DNA of 64,000 nucleotides from Pomphorhynchus laevis (GCA_012934845.2 WNNJ02000839.1:1-64000); one strand, 5' to 3'. Counted from the first letter of the stretch, positions 58,801-61,416 are shown. Notes: a model not told the origin generated them from the letters alone. Made by a program: numbers and translations.

Positions 58801-61416
58801 AGTTATTGATTGTATCATGTGATAGTTTATCTCATCGCTTACCTAAGGCCTATGAAATTGTATTGCTAATTAATTTAAAATAAAAGCCATTTTTTGTAAA
58901 AGTTATTTTTTAATAGCAAATTTTCATTTTCATAATTTGAGAATTGTAATATTTAAATAAATTATTATTTTCATAATTTAATTATTATTACTAAGATTAT
59001 TATAAATATATTTTATAATATTATTGTATGCATCTTAAATTAAGAATAAATAATTAAAACTAGTGAAAATTAAGATCAGCTGCATCATCGTTAAATGGCA
59101 TGAAAATATTCTTGTCAGTAATGCTTTTGACCCAGAACACAATGGGCATATTGAACTGTATGGGCCTGACTTGAGTTATGCTCAGTTACACTTCATCAAC
59201 GAATGCTTCCACCATTCGGCCACGGGGTAAATAATAATAATGAAGAGTGGCCCCGCTTCATCATCGGGTGCCCCTACGTCTTTCGATAACGCGACCTTGT
59301 GGCTTTGACGTGCGTTTACAGAGAAGTCAATAGAGAGTGCATGCTCGAGGTTTGAACCCCGTACATAGAGTTTGAAATGCACACGCCTTCACCATTCGGC
59401 CACGCGGGTAAGTAATAATATTTAATAATAATATAATAATATAATAATAATATTTTTACTAAAAAAAGTACTACAGATTTATTGGTTGTACTATTGGATC
59501 TATTGGCTGAACATTATAATGAAATTAATTTAGCTAATCAAAATAAATAGTATTTCAAAGTCAAATTCGTATAAAATTACAACAACAATTTCTTGATAAG
59601 AAAAAAACAAACAATATGCAATATTTTTCCTGTCAACCACTGGTCCGGGAGTCGAGTCGTAAAGGCAGTGTACGAATCAAACTACTCCAGACATCGTGAT
59701 CCTGGGCGACAGACCAGAGTTCTCTTTCAGATAGCACAAGGCGGTCTTCGGCCAGTTTCGAAATTTGATCTCTCCACCGGTATCGAGGTCTACATCGAGG
59801 TCTCTTTCTAGAGAGTCAGCCTAGAAAACCTACCTAGGAAGGCGATCCCTAGACATCATCAGAACGTGTCCTAGCCACCTCAGCTGACTTCGATGTGGAG
59901 AAGCAGCGACTTTACTCCGAGTCTATCCCGGATGACCAAATGTATAAACTTATCTCTAAGGCTAAGATCGGCCACACCGCGAAGGAACCTCATTTCAGTC
60001 GCCTGTATCCGAGATATTATCCTTTCGGTCATAACCCAAACAACGTCATAACTGAAGACCGACATCCGTCAGAGCAGCCTGTCTCGAAATTTTGTCCATG
60101 TAAACAAGGGTCAAAAGTGGAGACAAAGTAAAACCCTGACGAAACCCAACGCCTACTAGAAATGATTCAGACTTCCTACCTAGAACACAAACACAACTCA
60201 TACTTTGTTCATACAGAGAAGCCACAGCTACCCGAAGATAGTGTGGTACTCCATACTCCCTTAGTCCCTCGCACAACTCTCTCGCGGAACTCGGTCGAAT
60301 GCCTTCTCCAAATCTTCAAAACACATGTAGACCGGTTGAGCGAACTCCCAAGACCGTTCAAGGATAGTTGAGAGAGTAAAGAGCCGATCAGTAGTTCCAC
60401 TATCTGGACGAAATCCGCATTGTTCCTCTTGCAACTGTCCCTCAACTATAGGCGGTATCCTTAACTCAAGAATCCTAGCAAATAGCTTATCACTTTGGCT
60501 AAGAAGAGTGATGCTCCGATAATTTAAACATAATTTTCGGTCACCGTTCTTAAAGATCGGTACCACCACCCCAGTTCGCCACCCACTAGGAACCTTGCTT
60601 GACTTCAATGCAGCGTTGAAGATCCGTATTAGCCACTTCGTGCCAACAATGTCGAGAGCCTTTAACGCTTCAGGTCGAATATCGTCTACTTCGACTTGCC
60701 ATTACGAAGTTTTTTAACAACAACAATGACCTCTTCCAAAGAGATGAGCTATTCCTGTGGTTCTAAAGCTCTACTTCTACAAGAGAAGGCATATCCATCG
60801 GATTAAGGAGACTCTTAAAATGCTCTTTACAACAACCCAGATTTTCTTAATGTCAGTCAGCATAGATCCTCTCTTGTCAGTGGATCTGCTTTCCAACTCG
60901 AAGATTCCTGATCGTTTGCAGAACATCTTTGAAGCTGACCTATAATCAAGTTTTAAGTTATCTCCAAACTTCTCCCAAGTCGCCTTCTCCGCTTCAGTAA
61001 CTGCTCAGTTGAAGCTCTCTTTGTTTTTTGATACTTGTCTACAGCTTCCACTGATTTATCTGCCAAAGTTGCCTTATAAGCCAGATTCTACTGTTTGACA
61101 AAATCTCTAACTGTTGTGCCTACCAAGCAATTCGAGTATTTCTTCCGCGACAAGTACCTAATGCCTTCGAGCCACAACTTTTTACAGTTGCTTTAGCAAG
61201 CGAGGATCTGAACATCTTCCATTCCTGATCAATGCTCATCACCTATTCTTGCAACCGAGAGAAGTCTTCCCGGATGTAGCCAGAAAAATGTTCTTTGATA
61301 TATTCATTAATTAATTTATCAATTCATTAATCATTTAATTCATAAATGACCATTAATAATTGCCTACTAAGCAAGAAACGAAAGGAGACGATTTTCCAGG
61401 AAACGTTGCCATTGAA
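10645..61416 (+). CDS. Ferlin family gene (dysferlin/myoferlin/otoferlin-like), 25 exons found, both ends missing
   Basis: Ferlins are large tail-anchored proteins with several C2 domains that act in Ca2+-dependent membrane fusion and repair. Conceptual splicing on the + strand gives family landmarks in the expected order: FerA ([14 protein letters not shown]), FerB ([11 protein letters not shown]), DysF region (GWEYADK, HRRR), C2D (IVFELYNQ), C2E ([11 protein letters not shown]), linker (VDWWSKFY), C2F ([15 protein letters not shown], then CDPYVRI), late linker (HVESRPL) and C2G ([18 protein letters not shown]). Most neighbouring exons join in matching phase, which is strong internal evidence. 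Exons total about 3.4 kb over 50.8 kb. Pieces I could not find: the first half of C2D, a short stretch between exons 10 and 11, everything before FerA, and the C-terminal anchor. Some residues look nearer dysferlin (CDPY, DWWSKF) and others nearer otoferlin (DIFIRG), so I give no subtype. Nothing shows whether the gene is expressed. Confidence 0.9.
10904..11001 (+). CDS. Ferlin exon 2 (FerA helices)
   Basis: It starts [13 protein letters not shown] after a TTTAG acceptor and ends in phase 2 at AG before GTAAAT. It is charged, helical sequence where FerA is expected. The downstream intron (11,002-14,087) holds the 114-bp satellite array. Confidence 0.65.
11036..13237. repeat. 114-bp satellite array, about 19 units, in a ferlin intron
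   Basis: The word GTTTGAACTCATATTACATG recurs every 114 bp from 11,101. The units are almost identical, differing mainly at AAAGCG/AAAACG and AACAAACA/AACATACA. Each unit has ATGAGTCAT, ATGACTCAT and ATGAGTCAT, three AP-1-type heptamers (TGASTCA). The last full unit is followed by a shortened one near 13,086-13,200. No open reading frame. Confidence 0.97.
13241..14087. other. Intron sequence with a short GC-richer island
   Basis: Mostly AT-rich. At 13,725-13,905 base composition shifts and a few open codons appear ([20 protein letters not shown]), probably a transposon scrap that I cannot assign. Confidence 0.4.
14088..14283 (+). CDS. Ferlin exon 3 (end of FerA)
   Basis: One base completes the codon left by exon 2, then 65 open codons end at CGTGAT before GTATTT. 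The segment [17 protein letters not shown] resembles the helix ahead of FerB in vertebrate ferlins. The following intron is 49 bp. Confidence 0.75.
14333..14698 (+). CDS. Ferlin exon 4 (FerB domain)
   Basis: This is 122 codons in phase 0 from a CTTAAG acceptor to a GTAAGT donor. It contains [40 protein letters not shown] and IYENQ. These are the FerB signatures (SIPDV.IW, CGK, KLWF, YENQ), and this is the clearest single ferlin exon in the window. Confidence 0.92.
15284..15741 (-). mobile_element. 3' end of an RTE (Rex3-like) LINE with flanking duplication
   Basis: The - strand ORF 15683-15354 reads [31 protein letters not shown] and [17 protein letters not shown], the conserved C-terminal tail of RTE/Rex3 LINEs ('GRPRTRWRDYISRLA'). 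Flanks 15,284-15,321 and 15,704-15,741 share TAGCCTATACAAA-TAGGGTCTACTTGATTTA, which looks like a long, slightly diverged target-site duplication. Confidence 0.8.
15742..16868. other. Ferlin intron, unassigned
   Basis: Contains a weak - strand ORF (16139-15894) with [20 protein letters not shown] that may be a LINE tail. A moderately GC-rich patch lies at 16,240-16,470, and palindromic TTAACTA/TAGTTAA words at 16,610-16,800. No host exon seen. Confidence 0.35.
16869..16955 (+). CDS. Ferlin exon 5 (between FerB and DysF)
   Basis: A TTTTAG acceptor is followed by 29 codons, including [19 protein letters not shown]. It matches the 'LPKDSF...GWTWAGDW' stretch after FerB. Donor GTATTG keeps phase 0; an earlier donor at 16,952 is possible. 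Confidence 0.7.
17383..17486 (+). CDS. Ferlin exon 6 (start of DysF region)
   Basis: A TTCTAG acceptor leads into [15 protein letters not shown] and later [11 protein letters not shown], matching 'EEVFENQ...QWIY' of the outer DysF N-terminal part. The 3' end is uncertain. I chose a GTTTCA donor at 17,487 because it alone gives the phase that exon 7 needs; donors at 17,450 and 17,516 exist. Confidence 0.6.
17801..17946 (+). CDS. Ferlin exon 7 (DysF region)
   Basis: It encodes [18 protein letters not shown] and ends RHVDDD plus one base before GTATTT. It corresponds to the 'GWKWEDEEWSTDL...VDE' segment. Its final G joins the GA of exon 8 to give DGWEYA, exactly the family motif. The 5' end is less certain than the 3' end. 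Confidence 0.75.
18431..18769 (+). other. Open segment with 15-residue Val/Ser/Thr repeats inside a ferlin intron
   Basis: About 112 open codons end at TAA. Three successive 45-nt units encode [30 protein letters not shown] and [15 protein letters not shown]; then an Asp/Asn-rich stretch follows. Codon-like third-position variation between units suggests past coding use. It is not needed for ferlin, since exons 7 and 8 join directly in phase. It has no ATG, so it could be an exon of another gene or a captured fragment. I do not recognise the protein. Confidence 0.35.
18770..19804. other. Ferlin intron, no feature recognised
   Basis: AT-rich, with no further exon-like or repeat signal. Confidence 0.5.
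19805..19893 (+). CDS. Ferlin exon 8 (DysF core)
   Basis: A TTTTAG acceptor precedes [17 protein letters not shown] and then [10 protein letters not shown]; donor GTGAGG follows. This is the conserved GWEY...WVPA...THRRRRW block of the ferlin DysF domain, with the arginine run partly kept. Confidence 0.88.
20016..20198 (+). CDS. Ferlin exon 9 (end of DysF region)
   Basis: This is 61 codons in phase 0 from a GTTTAG acceptor to a GTAGAG donor. It contains [16 protein letters not shown] and [13 protein letters not shown]. It matches the 'GEGWEYASLFGWKFH...RRRWRRRM' stretch, less arginine-rich than in vertebrates. Confidence 0.8.
20501..20820. mobile_element. Hairpin MITE (family TTATTGGAGCTGGATCAAA) inside a larger inverted repeat
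   Basis: The core 20,561-20,784 has ~85-bp terminal inverted repeats with ATTGGATCTGGATCAAAGG and its complement at the ends and a ~50-bp centre. The flanks also pair (GAATACCAATT... against ...AATTGAGGTATTC). No coding sequence. The TIR words recur at 29.8, 61.9, 63.0 and 63.3 kb. Confidence 0.8.
20821..21964. other. Ferlin intron; expected first C2D exon not found
   Basis: The exon for the first half of C2D should lie between 20,199 and 21,964, but no segment matched. Confidence 0.4.
21965..22133 (+). CDS. Ferlin exon 10 (second half of C2D)
   Basis: One base plus 56 codons, acceptor TATCAG and donor [17 protein letters not shown] lines up with the C2D strand 'VSFLHQSQKT', and [14 protein letters not shown] with 'PPSIVVELYDHD'. 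The D-to-N changes in the last motif suggest C2D may not bind Ca2+ here. The exon for the first half of C2D was not found. Confidence 0.75.
22400..22605 (+). mobile_element. Naiad-like RT fragment
   Basis: Encodes [20 protein letters not shown] and [19 protein letters not shown], matching the RT fingers of the other copies. About 60 codons only. Confidence 0.8.
22606..23695. other. Ferlin intron without recognised feature
   Basis: A missing small C2D exon should lie in or just before this stretch; I could not see it. Confidence 0.4.
23696..23835 (+). CDS. Ferlin exon 11 (end of C2D)
   Basis: It encodes [19 protein letters not shown], then [12 protein letters not shown] and [11 protein letters not shown], matching 'PRLAWFPLTRG...GELLASFELIQ'. 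The acceptor is after 23,695 or 23,699. Neither fits exon 10 in phase, so a small exon is probably missing between them. A 56-bp intron follows. Confidence 0.85.
23892..23999 (+). CDS. Ferlin exon 12 (linker before C2E)
   Basis: This is 36 codons in phase 0 from an AACAG acceptor to a GTAAAT donor. It ends [18 protein letters not shown], matching 'YMVPQNIKPALQRTAIEI', the start of C2E. The next intron is 6.4 kb and holds the intact RLE-LINE. Confidence 0.85.
24060..25215. repeat. Duplicated intronic blocks including decayed Naiad-like RT words
   Basis: Segment 24,070-24,180 recurs at 24,415-24,530 (word ACCAAAACGTGAAACAACTG). Segment 24,180-24,300 recurs at 25,085-25,205 (AATATTAAACGCTTCC, CCCCTTTCAAATATT). 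The second pair resembles a very diverged copy of the RT stretch at 1,240-1,320, and a piece also occurs at 29,705-29,750. Confidence 0.55.
25575..28925 (-). mobile_element. RLE-type LINE, apparently complete ORF, antisense in a ferlin intron
   Basis: A GC-richer island of about 3.35 kb. Its single ORF (see the CDS entry) is uninterrupted. A short 3' UTR ends in an A-rich tail (RC of TATTTTTTTTTAACAAC near 25,575-25,590). The 5' UTR (28,632-28,925) contains several CCCGGG/CCCTGGG words and a GC-rich hairpin near 28,890. I saw no clear target-site duplication. Confidence 0.85.
25665..28631 (-). CDS. LINE polyprotein: Cys-rich N-terminus, reverse transcriptase, zinc knuckle, restriction-like endonuclease
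   Basis: 988 codons. Residues 12-42 form a cysteine cluster (C12, C13, C15, C22, C25, C27, C34, C37, C42), probably nucleic-acid binding. RT spans about 265-570: [12 protein letters not shown] (346-357), motif A IDADNAFN (409-416), motif [13 protein letters not shown] (459-470), motif C WYADDGN (494-500), then GAPIG (563-567). A knuckle [15 protein letters not shown] is near 782-796. Residues 850-905 give [18 protein letters not shown] and [13 protein letters not shown], the spacing of a PD-(D/E)XK-like endonuclease followed by K/Y. All RT catalytic residues are present, so it may be active. The closest relatives I recall are abundant LINEs of corals and other invertebrates in the R2-type (RLE) assemblage; the exact clade is uncertain. 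Confidence 0.9.
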   Translation of the reverse strand: MVRGKPSSVTPCCTCNGPAAKCKGCRCAKTDTKCSNCRAPNCGNKILSCPISGTVRSGADQTQIQKATGETDKTPITLSITDIFEQVVHWKPNLFRLPRCAESKRFIIELARIYRESWSQQESFTKAIVIGHLILQRDIRTSHKTLKVILSRRLDLWLKNEFTSLYTEAYILQEFSRRKRPNSTSRDWRRNFTSLVVSGRLNGAMHLLDTDATTGTPLNPDDMIGPTTVRELLLDKHPIAAKLNSNALDWNHVIPPHSFHPVVFDSIDKKLIVCMAKRVTGGAGPSGIDAQSWTHMLSKFGRESDELAEAIASFTRALATERIPMDITQALTSCRLIALTKKTGIRPIGICDVSRRIMTKAILSMVSEDIQQVCGRSQMCAGQRAGVECVTRAIRNELTNNPNHILLSIDADNAFNRINREAALCNIDRICPSLSIVMHNFYDHPSNLSVGGEFVKSQEGFTQGDVLAMPAFAIATLPIIHHISTKFPQVRQLWYADDGNLIGSPIQIRAAYDLLCKIGPAFGFHVNPQKCSIFTPTMEEANTCQQFNGTNVEVRTDGIVILGAPIGVDKYVYEVVESKVDKFCNLVERLADVGILDLQIAYACFTKALQHKWFHTQRTTQCSSDWFAPLRESIRSSSDNIFGLDDSDGSLWPLISLPLHCGGLGIIDPYMSAGVECENSGHLCEPYLNGLQGMELKLEQDFRANEVHRRKKTQYKASLLAQLPTYDIIKRRIIQHTMIKGASSWLSAFPTRESQTRIDNTTFRDAVAARYNTLTKDAPSLCPCGSSTSLAHCLSCPNGGHPSIRHDATRDILAKSLTQICDGVEIEPLLRSVDPSIHFERRSTTTDREARLDISCRGFYGGRSERAFFDICVFNVFAPSNLTRETTPSFEYHEQRKCSKYQERVDIIERANFAPIVYSSLGGESKSASTMIKRLSRKLAVKKESIYAQELTRIREKISLQHARCISMCIRGPRSARNRPANYHTVEW
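28926..29444. other. Ferlin intron, AT-rich, nothing recognised
   Basis: Short A/T palindromes only. Confidence 0.5.
29445..29703 (-). CDS. Essential myosin light chain-like exon (EF-hands), antisense in a ferlin intron
   Basis: The - strand frame reads [39 protein letters not shown] and [14 protein letters not shown], then stops at 29,445. This is the C-terminal half of an essential myosin light chain: a canonical EF loop ([12 protein letters not shown]) and a degenerate second loop. In frame, the sequence continues a few codons upstream before a stop, with AG acceptors available there, so it looks like a last exon. It may belong to a nested gene on the - strand or be a relocated fragment; no other exon of it was found. 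The upstream flank is a repeat seen at 24.2 kb. Confidence 0.65.
29811..29962. mobile_element. Hairpin MITE of the GGAGCTGGATCAAA family
   Basis: TTATTGGAGCTGGATCAAA at the left and TTGATTCAGCTCCAATAA at the right, with the shared inner words TATTTCGCTAAC and AGCATC. About 150 bp, no coding. Confidence 0.8.
30386..30547 (+). CDS. Ferlin exon 13 (C2E)
   Basis: This is 54 codons from an AATAG acceptor to a GTAAGT donor. [20 protein letters not shown] and LVFELGG match '[28 protein letters not shown]'. It joins exon 12 in phase and in sense (QIT + ILSLGLR). Confidence 0.9.
30775..31321 (+). mobile_element. 3' fragment of a second RLE-type LINE family
   Basis: Reads [14 protein letters not shown], then [33 protein letters not shown] and [14 protein letters not shown]. 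This matches the endonuclease-to-end stretch of invertebrate RLE LINEs. It differs from the family at 25.6 kb and from the fragment at 1.7 kb. The 5' part is absent. Confidence 0.6.
31322..33450. other. GC-richer block of unknown origin
   Basis: Base composition stays well above the AT-rich background. A 138-codon + strand ORF (31980-32396, [19 protein letters not shown], then Asp/Glu-rich, ending DDELHKELC) has an equally long antisense partner, so coding is unproven. Near 32,577-32,640 the word AACACAAACA resembles an end of the 5.4 kb LINE. On the - strand at 33.35-33.42 kb [13 protein letters not shown] is faintly RT-like. I could not assign any of it. Confidence 0.35.
33451..34047. repeat. 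AT-rich duplicated and inverted segments
   Basis: GAAATTTGAAATTAATTTTG occurs twice (33,536; 33,612); an inverted pair AATTAACACATAGATCGC / ...AATCTATGTGTTAATT flanks it. ATTTATGAGTAAAATTTATA also occurs twice (33,728; 33,832). Confidence 0.6.
34048..34152 (+). CDS. Ferlin exon 14 (C2E, second half)
   Basis: This is 35 codons from a TTTTTAG acceptor to a GTAAAT donor. [19 protein letters not shown] matches 'YCPPITVKVIDNRQFGRRP'. Phase 0 on both sides. Confidence 0.88.
34545..35905 (+). mobile_element. Cluster of Naiad-like terminal-repeat fragments in tandem
   Basis: At least five copies of the end motif (TACGTATACTAAGTTATCTG-like) occur near 34,775, 34,935, 35,090, 35,280, 35,445 and 35,830, each preceded by the A/T-rich repeat body. 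Segments 34,650-34,800 and 35,140-35,310 are almost identical. No coding part. Confidence 0.75.
36588..36686 (+). CDS. Ferlin exon 15 (DWWSKF linker)
   Basis: This is 33 codons from a TTTTTAG acceptor to a GTAAAT donor. [17 protein letters not shown] matches the ferlin hallmark 'IDWWSKFFASIGEREKC', and KYQRLK matches 'FDTLKVY'. The next intron is about 7.5 kb. Confidence 0.92.
36900..37536 (-). mobile_element. Naiad-like element, linker region before RT, with an internal duplication
   Basis: The 205-codon ORF contains [20 protein letters not shown] and then [20 protein letters not shown] twice, an exact-looking duplication of about 50 residues. The same sequence precedes the CxC motif and RT in the + copy at 38.4 kb, so this is the region between endonuclease and RT. 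Confidence 0.75.
37713..37985 (-). mobile_element. GIY-YIG endonuclease of a Naiad-like Penelope element
   Basis: The - strand reads [20 protein letters not shown] and [19 protein letters not shown], the GIY-YIG nuclease core with the cysteines typical of Penelope-type endonucleases. It lies upstream (on the - strand) of the pre-RT linker at 36.9-37.5 kb, and no RT precedes it. Parts are repeated at 38,205-38,303. Confidence 0.8.
38205..38400 (-). mobile_element. Partial duplicate of the Naiad-like endonuclease and linker
   Basis: 38,210-38,303 repeats 37,780-37,870 (ATCATGTCCTATTAATCTCA). 38,338-38,400 repeats the linker in reverse. At about 38,405 the orientation flips to +. Confidence 0.7.
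38405..39059 (+). mobile_element. Naiad-like element copy C, N-terminal part with CxC motif
   Basis: Reads [20 protein letters not shown], then [18 protein letters not shown], then [18 protein letters not shown], whose CNC fits the CxC linker motif of N-terminal-EN Penelope elements. It continues [17 protein letters not shown] and is cut at 39,060 by an inverted copy, resuming at about 40,140. Confidence 0.75.
39060..40139 (-). mobile_element. Naiad-like element copy D, inserted inverted in copy C
   Basis: Starts with the reversed end motif (AAATCAGCTAACTGAGTCTA), then the structured block (39,295-39,400), then RT reading toward 40,139 ([23 protein letters not shown]). It is very close in sequence to copy C, so the two form a large inverted repeat. 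Confidence 0.8.
40140..41912 (+). mobile_element. Naiad-like element copy C, RT part and terminal repeat
   Basis: Reads [20 protein letters not shown], then the RT. The 228-codon ORF (40869-41555) holds [19 protein letters not shown] (B), [13 protein letters not shown] (C) and the thumb [15 protein letters not shown], ending FLWMDNK with no C-terminal endonuclease. The terminal repeat 41,556-41,912 has the structured block and the end motif TACGTAGACTCCGTTAGCTG. Confidence 0.82.
41590..41700 (+). other. Structured RNA-like block of the Naiad-like terminal repeat
   Basis: Complementary words: AGAGG 41,595 with CCTCT 41,693; TACAT 41,603 with ATGTA 41,615; GGCCCC 41,623 with GGGGCC 41,654; CTGCTATG 41,630 with CATAGCAG 41,672; GAGGA 41,645 with TCCTC 41,681. 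The last three pairs cross each other. The block recurs in the other copies (250-345, 3,940-4,055, 8,580-8,690, 39,295-39,400). Confidence 0.7.
41915..42420 (+). mobile_element. RTE (Rex3-like) LINE 3' fragment between two Naiad-like repeats
   Basis: Reads [19 protein letters not shown], then [17 protein letters not shown], then LLHIEESQL and [20 protein letters not shown]: the same C-terminal tail as at 15.4 kb, with one frame change near 42,080. Flanked by a + terminal repeat (ends 41,912) and a - one (from about 42,470). Confidence 0.8.
42470..42900 (-). mobile_element. Decayed Naiad-like terminal repeat and ORF end
   Basis: Carries the structured block in reduced form (GGTCATCAGGAGGAATTGCT at 42,594) and then a diverged reverse copy of the RT end. 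Confidence 0.7.
43185..43255. repeat. 71-bp direct repeat, left copy
   Basis: Near-identical to 43,657-43,727 (word AAGTGGGCAGCC). The two copies bracket the Ig-domain fragment. A diverged third copy is at 46,225-46,290. Confidence 0.85.
43256..43512 (-). pseudogene. Immunoglobulin-domain exon fragment, antisense in a ferlin intron
   Basis: The - strand reads [40 protein letters not shown] and [14 protein letters not shown]: an I-set Ig domain with the first cysteine, the tryptophan and the DSGIY turn. A TTTTTTAAG acceptor is at its 5' side. It stops just before the expected second cysteine, where the AT-rich repeat begins, with no clear donor. It could be an exon of a nested receptor or adhesion gene, but the truncation points to a fragment. 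Confidence 0.6.
43657..43727. repeat. 71-bp direct repeat, right copy
   Basis: Partner of 43,185-43,255. Confidence 0.85.
44156..44308 (+). CDS. Ferlin exon 16 (start of C2F)
   Basis: This is 51 codons. [20 protein letters not shown] matches '[20 protein letters not shown]', with two aspartates of the C2 Ca2+ loop present. I chose the AATAG acceptor at 44,155 by phase; TCTAG at 44,190 is an alternative. The donor is a weak GTTTAG, followed by a 45-bp intron. Confidence 0.85.
44354..44445 (+). CDS. Ferlin exon 17 (C2F)
   Basis: It begins [14 protein letters not shown] and ends LSPIFGK, matching 'CDPYIKISIGKKSV...LEPVFGK'. It supplies the DPY aspartate of the Ca2+ loop. Donor GTATGC, phase 2; the next intron is 6.2 kb. 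Confidence 0.92.
44446..44960. other. Ferlin intron, nothing recognised
   Basis: AT-rich. The word GTAATGCAATAATTCTGTAA (44,804) recurs at 46,052, so repeats bracket the SINE composite. Confidence 0.5.
44965..45875. mobile_element. SINE composite: tRNA-like head, tandem B boxes, inverted copies, hammerhead-like words
   Basis: A tRNA-like unit (45,277-45,356) has pairing ends CACTGG/CCAGTG, an A-box-like TTAGCCTAATGG and a B-box GTTCGAATCC. Its 3' half recurs about three more times to 45,490 (GAGTTCAAATCC, GAGTGTAAATCC, GAGTTCAGATCC). A reversed copy ends at 45,770. The segment ATCGTTAGAATACGATCCCC occurs at 45,222 and 45,815. Segments 44,990-45,085 and 45,510-45,625 share GTGAAATGTA, CTGATG and a GACTC/GACCC word. 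Confidence 0.65.
45277..45356 (+). other. tRNA-related SINE head (pol III promoter boxes)
   Basis: About 80 nt with a 6-bp acceptor-like stem and a good B box. The anticodon region does not form a normal stem-loop, so I read it as a SINE head rather than a working tRNA. Confidence 0.6.
46606..47003. repeat. ~370-bp direct repeat, left copy (flanks the CR1/L2-like LINE)
   Basis: Almost identical to 49,750-50,147, including GATAGCTTCTGCTATATAAA and GTCAAATACCTTCGACAAAT. Its right end is the start of a Naiad-like terminal repeat. Confidence 0.9.
46915..47195 (+). mobile_element. Solo Naiad-like terminal repeat
   Basis: From GGAGTTAGGGGCCGAAACCT to the end motif TACGTAGACTTAGTTAGC, with no coding part. 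The 5' portion of the structured block is missing. Confidence 0.8.
47395..49510 (-). mobile_element. CR1/L2-group LINE, decayed, endonuclease missing
   Basis: GC-richer island. On the - strand: an N-terminal Cys segment ([19 protein letters not shown], then [11 protein letters not shown]-like), then a linker ([20 protein letters not shown]), RT ([56 protein letters not shown] with YAVD in place of YADD), and the tail ([20 protein letters not shown]). The usual apurinic endonuclease between the Cys segment and linker is absent. Several frame changes and stops (for example 48,060) mark it as dead. Confidence 0.75.
49600..49765. repeat. Short tandem and inverted repeat
   Basis: AATTACCTGTAAAAGAAATA-type units occur four times in a row, bracketed by inverted AATAACATT(T/A)TTAATGTTATTG words. 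Confidence 0.8.
49750..50147. repeat. ~370-bp direct repeat, right copy
   Basis: Partner of 46,606-47,003. It too ends in the first part of a Naiad-like terminal repeat. Confidence 0.9.
50225..50635 (+). mobile_element. Naiad-like terminal repeat with last ORF codons
   Basis: Begins in the last ORF codons (TTTTTATAGATGGATAATAA), then the structured block (50,300-50,405) and the end motif TACGTAGACTCAGTTAGCTG at 50,607. It lies 30 bp before ferlin exon 18. Confidence 0.85.
50668..50838 (+). CDS. Ferlin exon 18 (C2F, second half)
   Basis: [20 protein letters not shown] and [17 protein letters not shown] match '[20 protein letters not shown]' and 'KIGETVVDLENRLLSKFG'. The leading A completes the K codon of exon 17. 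The C2 loop reads VKDWNYL, so only one of the usual two aspartates of that loop is kept. Confidence 0.92.
50839..52130. other. Ferlin intron, no feature recognised
   Basis: AT-rich, no exon or repeat match seen. Confidence 0.5.
52131..52282 (+). CDS. Ferlin exon 19 (after C2F)
   Basis: [20 protein letters not shown] matches 'GPNQWRDQLRPSQLLHLFC'. One base completes the exon 18 codon (AG + T); it ends in phase 1. The intron after it is 40 bp, the shortest in the gene. Confidence 0.9.
52323..52465 (+). CDS. Ferlin exon 20 (late linker)
   Basis: This is 47 codons after two completing bases. It contains [20 protein letters not shown] and [11 protein letters not shown], matching '[31 protein letters not shown]'. 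Donor GTACCA. The next intron contains a decayed RLE-LINE. Confidence 0.92.
52560..53640 (+). mobile_element. Very decayed RLE-type LINE
   Basis: [20 protein letters not shown] matches motif A of the intact LINE ([20 protein letters not shown]); [16 protein letters not shown] matches [33 protein letters not shown] matches the zinc knuckle. Frames are broken throughout and parts are missing. Confidence 0.8.
53641..53985 (-). other. Unrecognised - strand reading frame with a hydrophobic start
   Basis: From about 53,985 the frame reads [20 protein letters not shown], then [20 protein letters not shown] and [13 protein letters not shown] hydrophobic leader followed by a Cys-containing stretch would suit a secreted protein. 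There is no ATG at the right place, and its 3' end runs antisense into the LINE. I do not recognise it. Confidence 0.25.
53986..55075. other. Ferlin intron, nothing firm
   Basis: AT-rich with a TATA-like word (TATATAAAAAGG, 54,643) of unknown meaning. Confidence 0.4.
55076..55167 (+). CDS. Ferlin exon 21 (just before C2G)
   Basis: [20 protein letters not shown] and DPRKPK match 'GKLQMWVDLFP' and the otoferlin-type 'SPRKPKKY'. The donor is a non-typical GTTTAT; the AC it leaves plus the next exon's A gives KTYYLK, so the choice is well supported. A 50-bp intron follows. Confidence 0.9.
55218..55364 (+). CDS. Ferlin exon 22 (start of C2G)
   Basis: [20 protein letters not shown] and [11 protein letters not shown] match 'YELRVIIWN...GEKSSDIFVRGW'; CTDIHYR matches 'KTDVHYRS'. 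The C2G WN motif and the D of SDI are kept. Confidence 0.93.
   Translation: MLPESNRMECENKSKIIKNAIRRRCTRYIHKRYSGRCHGKCSMHRYPL
55790..56050 (+). mobile_element. CR1/L2-group LINE fragment
   Basis: [20 protein letters not shown] and [17 protein letters not shown] match the element at 47.4-49.5 kb ([20 protein letters not shown]). About 85 codons. Confidence 0.85.
56051..56720. other. Ferlin intron; repeat shared with 58.7 kb
   Basis: The stretch at 56,085-56,275 (GGAATTTTT, GCATCGATG, TTATCTCATCGCTTACC) recurs diverged at 58,715-58,850, an unnamed repeat of about 150 bp. Confidence 0.5.
56725..57660 (-). mobile_element. Decayed Naiad-like element (terminal repeat and RT end)
   Basis: Reversed end motif at 56,727 (ATCAGCTAACTGAGTCTACG), reduced structured block (56,940-57,050), then RT end 57433-57113 ([20 protein letters not shown]) and further decayed RT to about 57,660. 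Confidence 0.8.
57661..58362. other. Ferlin intron, nothing recognised
   Basis: AT-rich. Confidence 0.5.
58363..58453 (+). CDS. Ferlin exon 23 (C2G)
   Basis: [20 protein letters not shown] matches 'SLGGEGNFNWRFIFPFDYL', one of the most conserved ferlin motifs. Phase 0 at the end, donor GTATGT. Confidence 0.92.
59075..59117 (+). CDS. Possible ferlin exon 24 (C2G strand)
   Basis: [14 protein letters not shown], between a TTAAG acceptor and a GTAATG donor, fits 'IPARVVFQIWDNDKF' in position and pattern. It ends in phase 1, which matches exon 25. It is short and divergent, so the call depends on context. Confidence 0.5.
59195..59413 (-). mobile_element. tRNA-Leu/Ser-derived SINE with a repeated head
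   Basis: Reverse complement starts GCGTGGCCGAATGGTGAAGG (A box) and has GGTTCAAACC (B box, 59,349-59,358), as in class II tRNAs. The A-box head word TGGCCGAATGGT occurs again at the other end (about 59,210), so this is a dimer or a unit with a second partial copy. Confidence 0.65.
59630..61300 (-). mobile_element. RTE (Rex3-like) LINE, 5'-truncated and decayed
   Basis: On the - strand, 5' to 3': linker ([21 protein letters not shown], 60,960), RT start [68 protein letters not shown] (motif A), [15 protein letters not shown] (motif B) and the tail with the [20 protein letters not shown] segment. Several frame changes. It sits in the intron between ferlin exons 24 and 25. Confidence 0.85.
61376..61416 (+). 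CDS. Possible ferlin exon 25 (C2G, DDFLG strand)
   Basis: [13 protein letters not shown], with a GCAAG acceptor and GTAAGT donor, fits 'SFDDFLGSLQLDL', the usual C2 motif after the Ca2+ loop. An RTE insertion sits in the intron between it and exon 24. The rest of C2G and the tail anchor were not seen downstream. Confidence 0.5.
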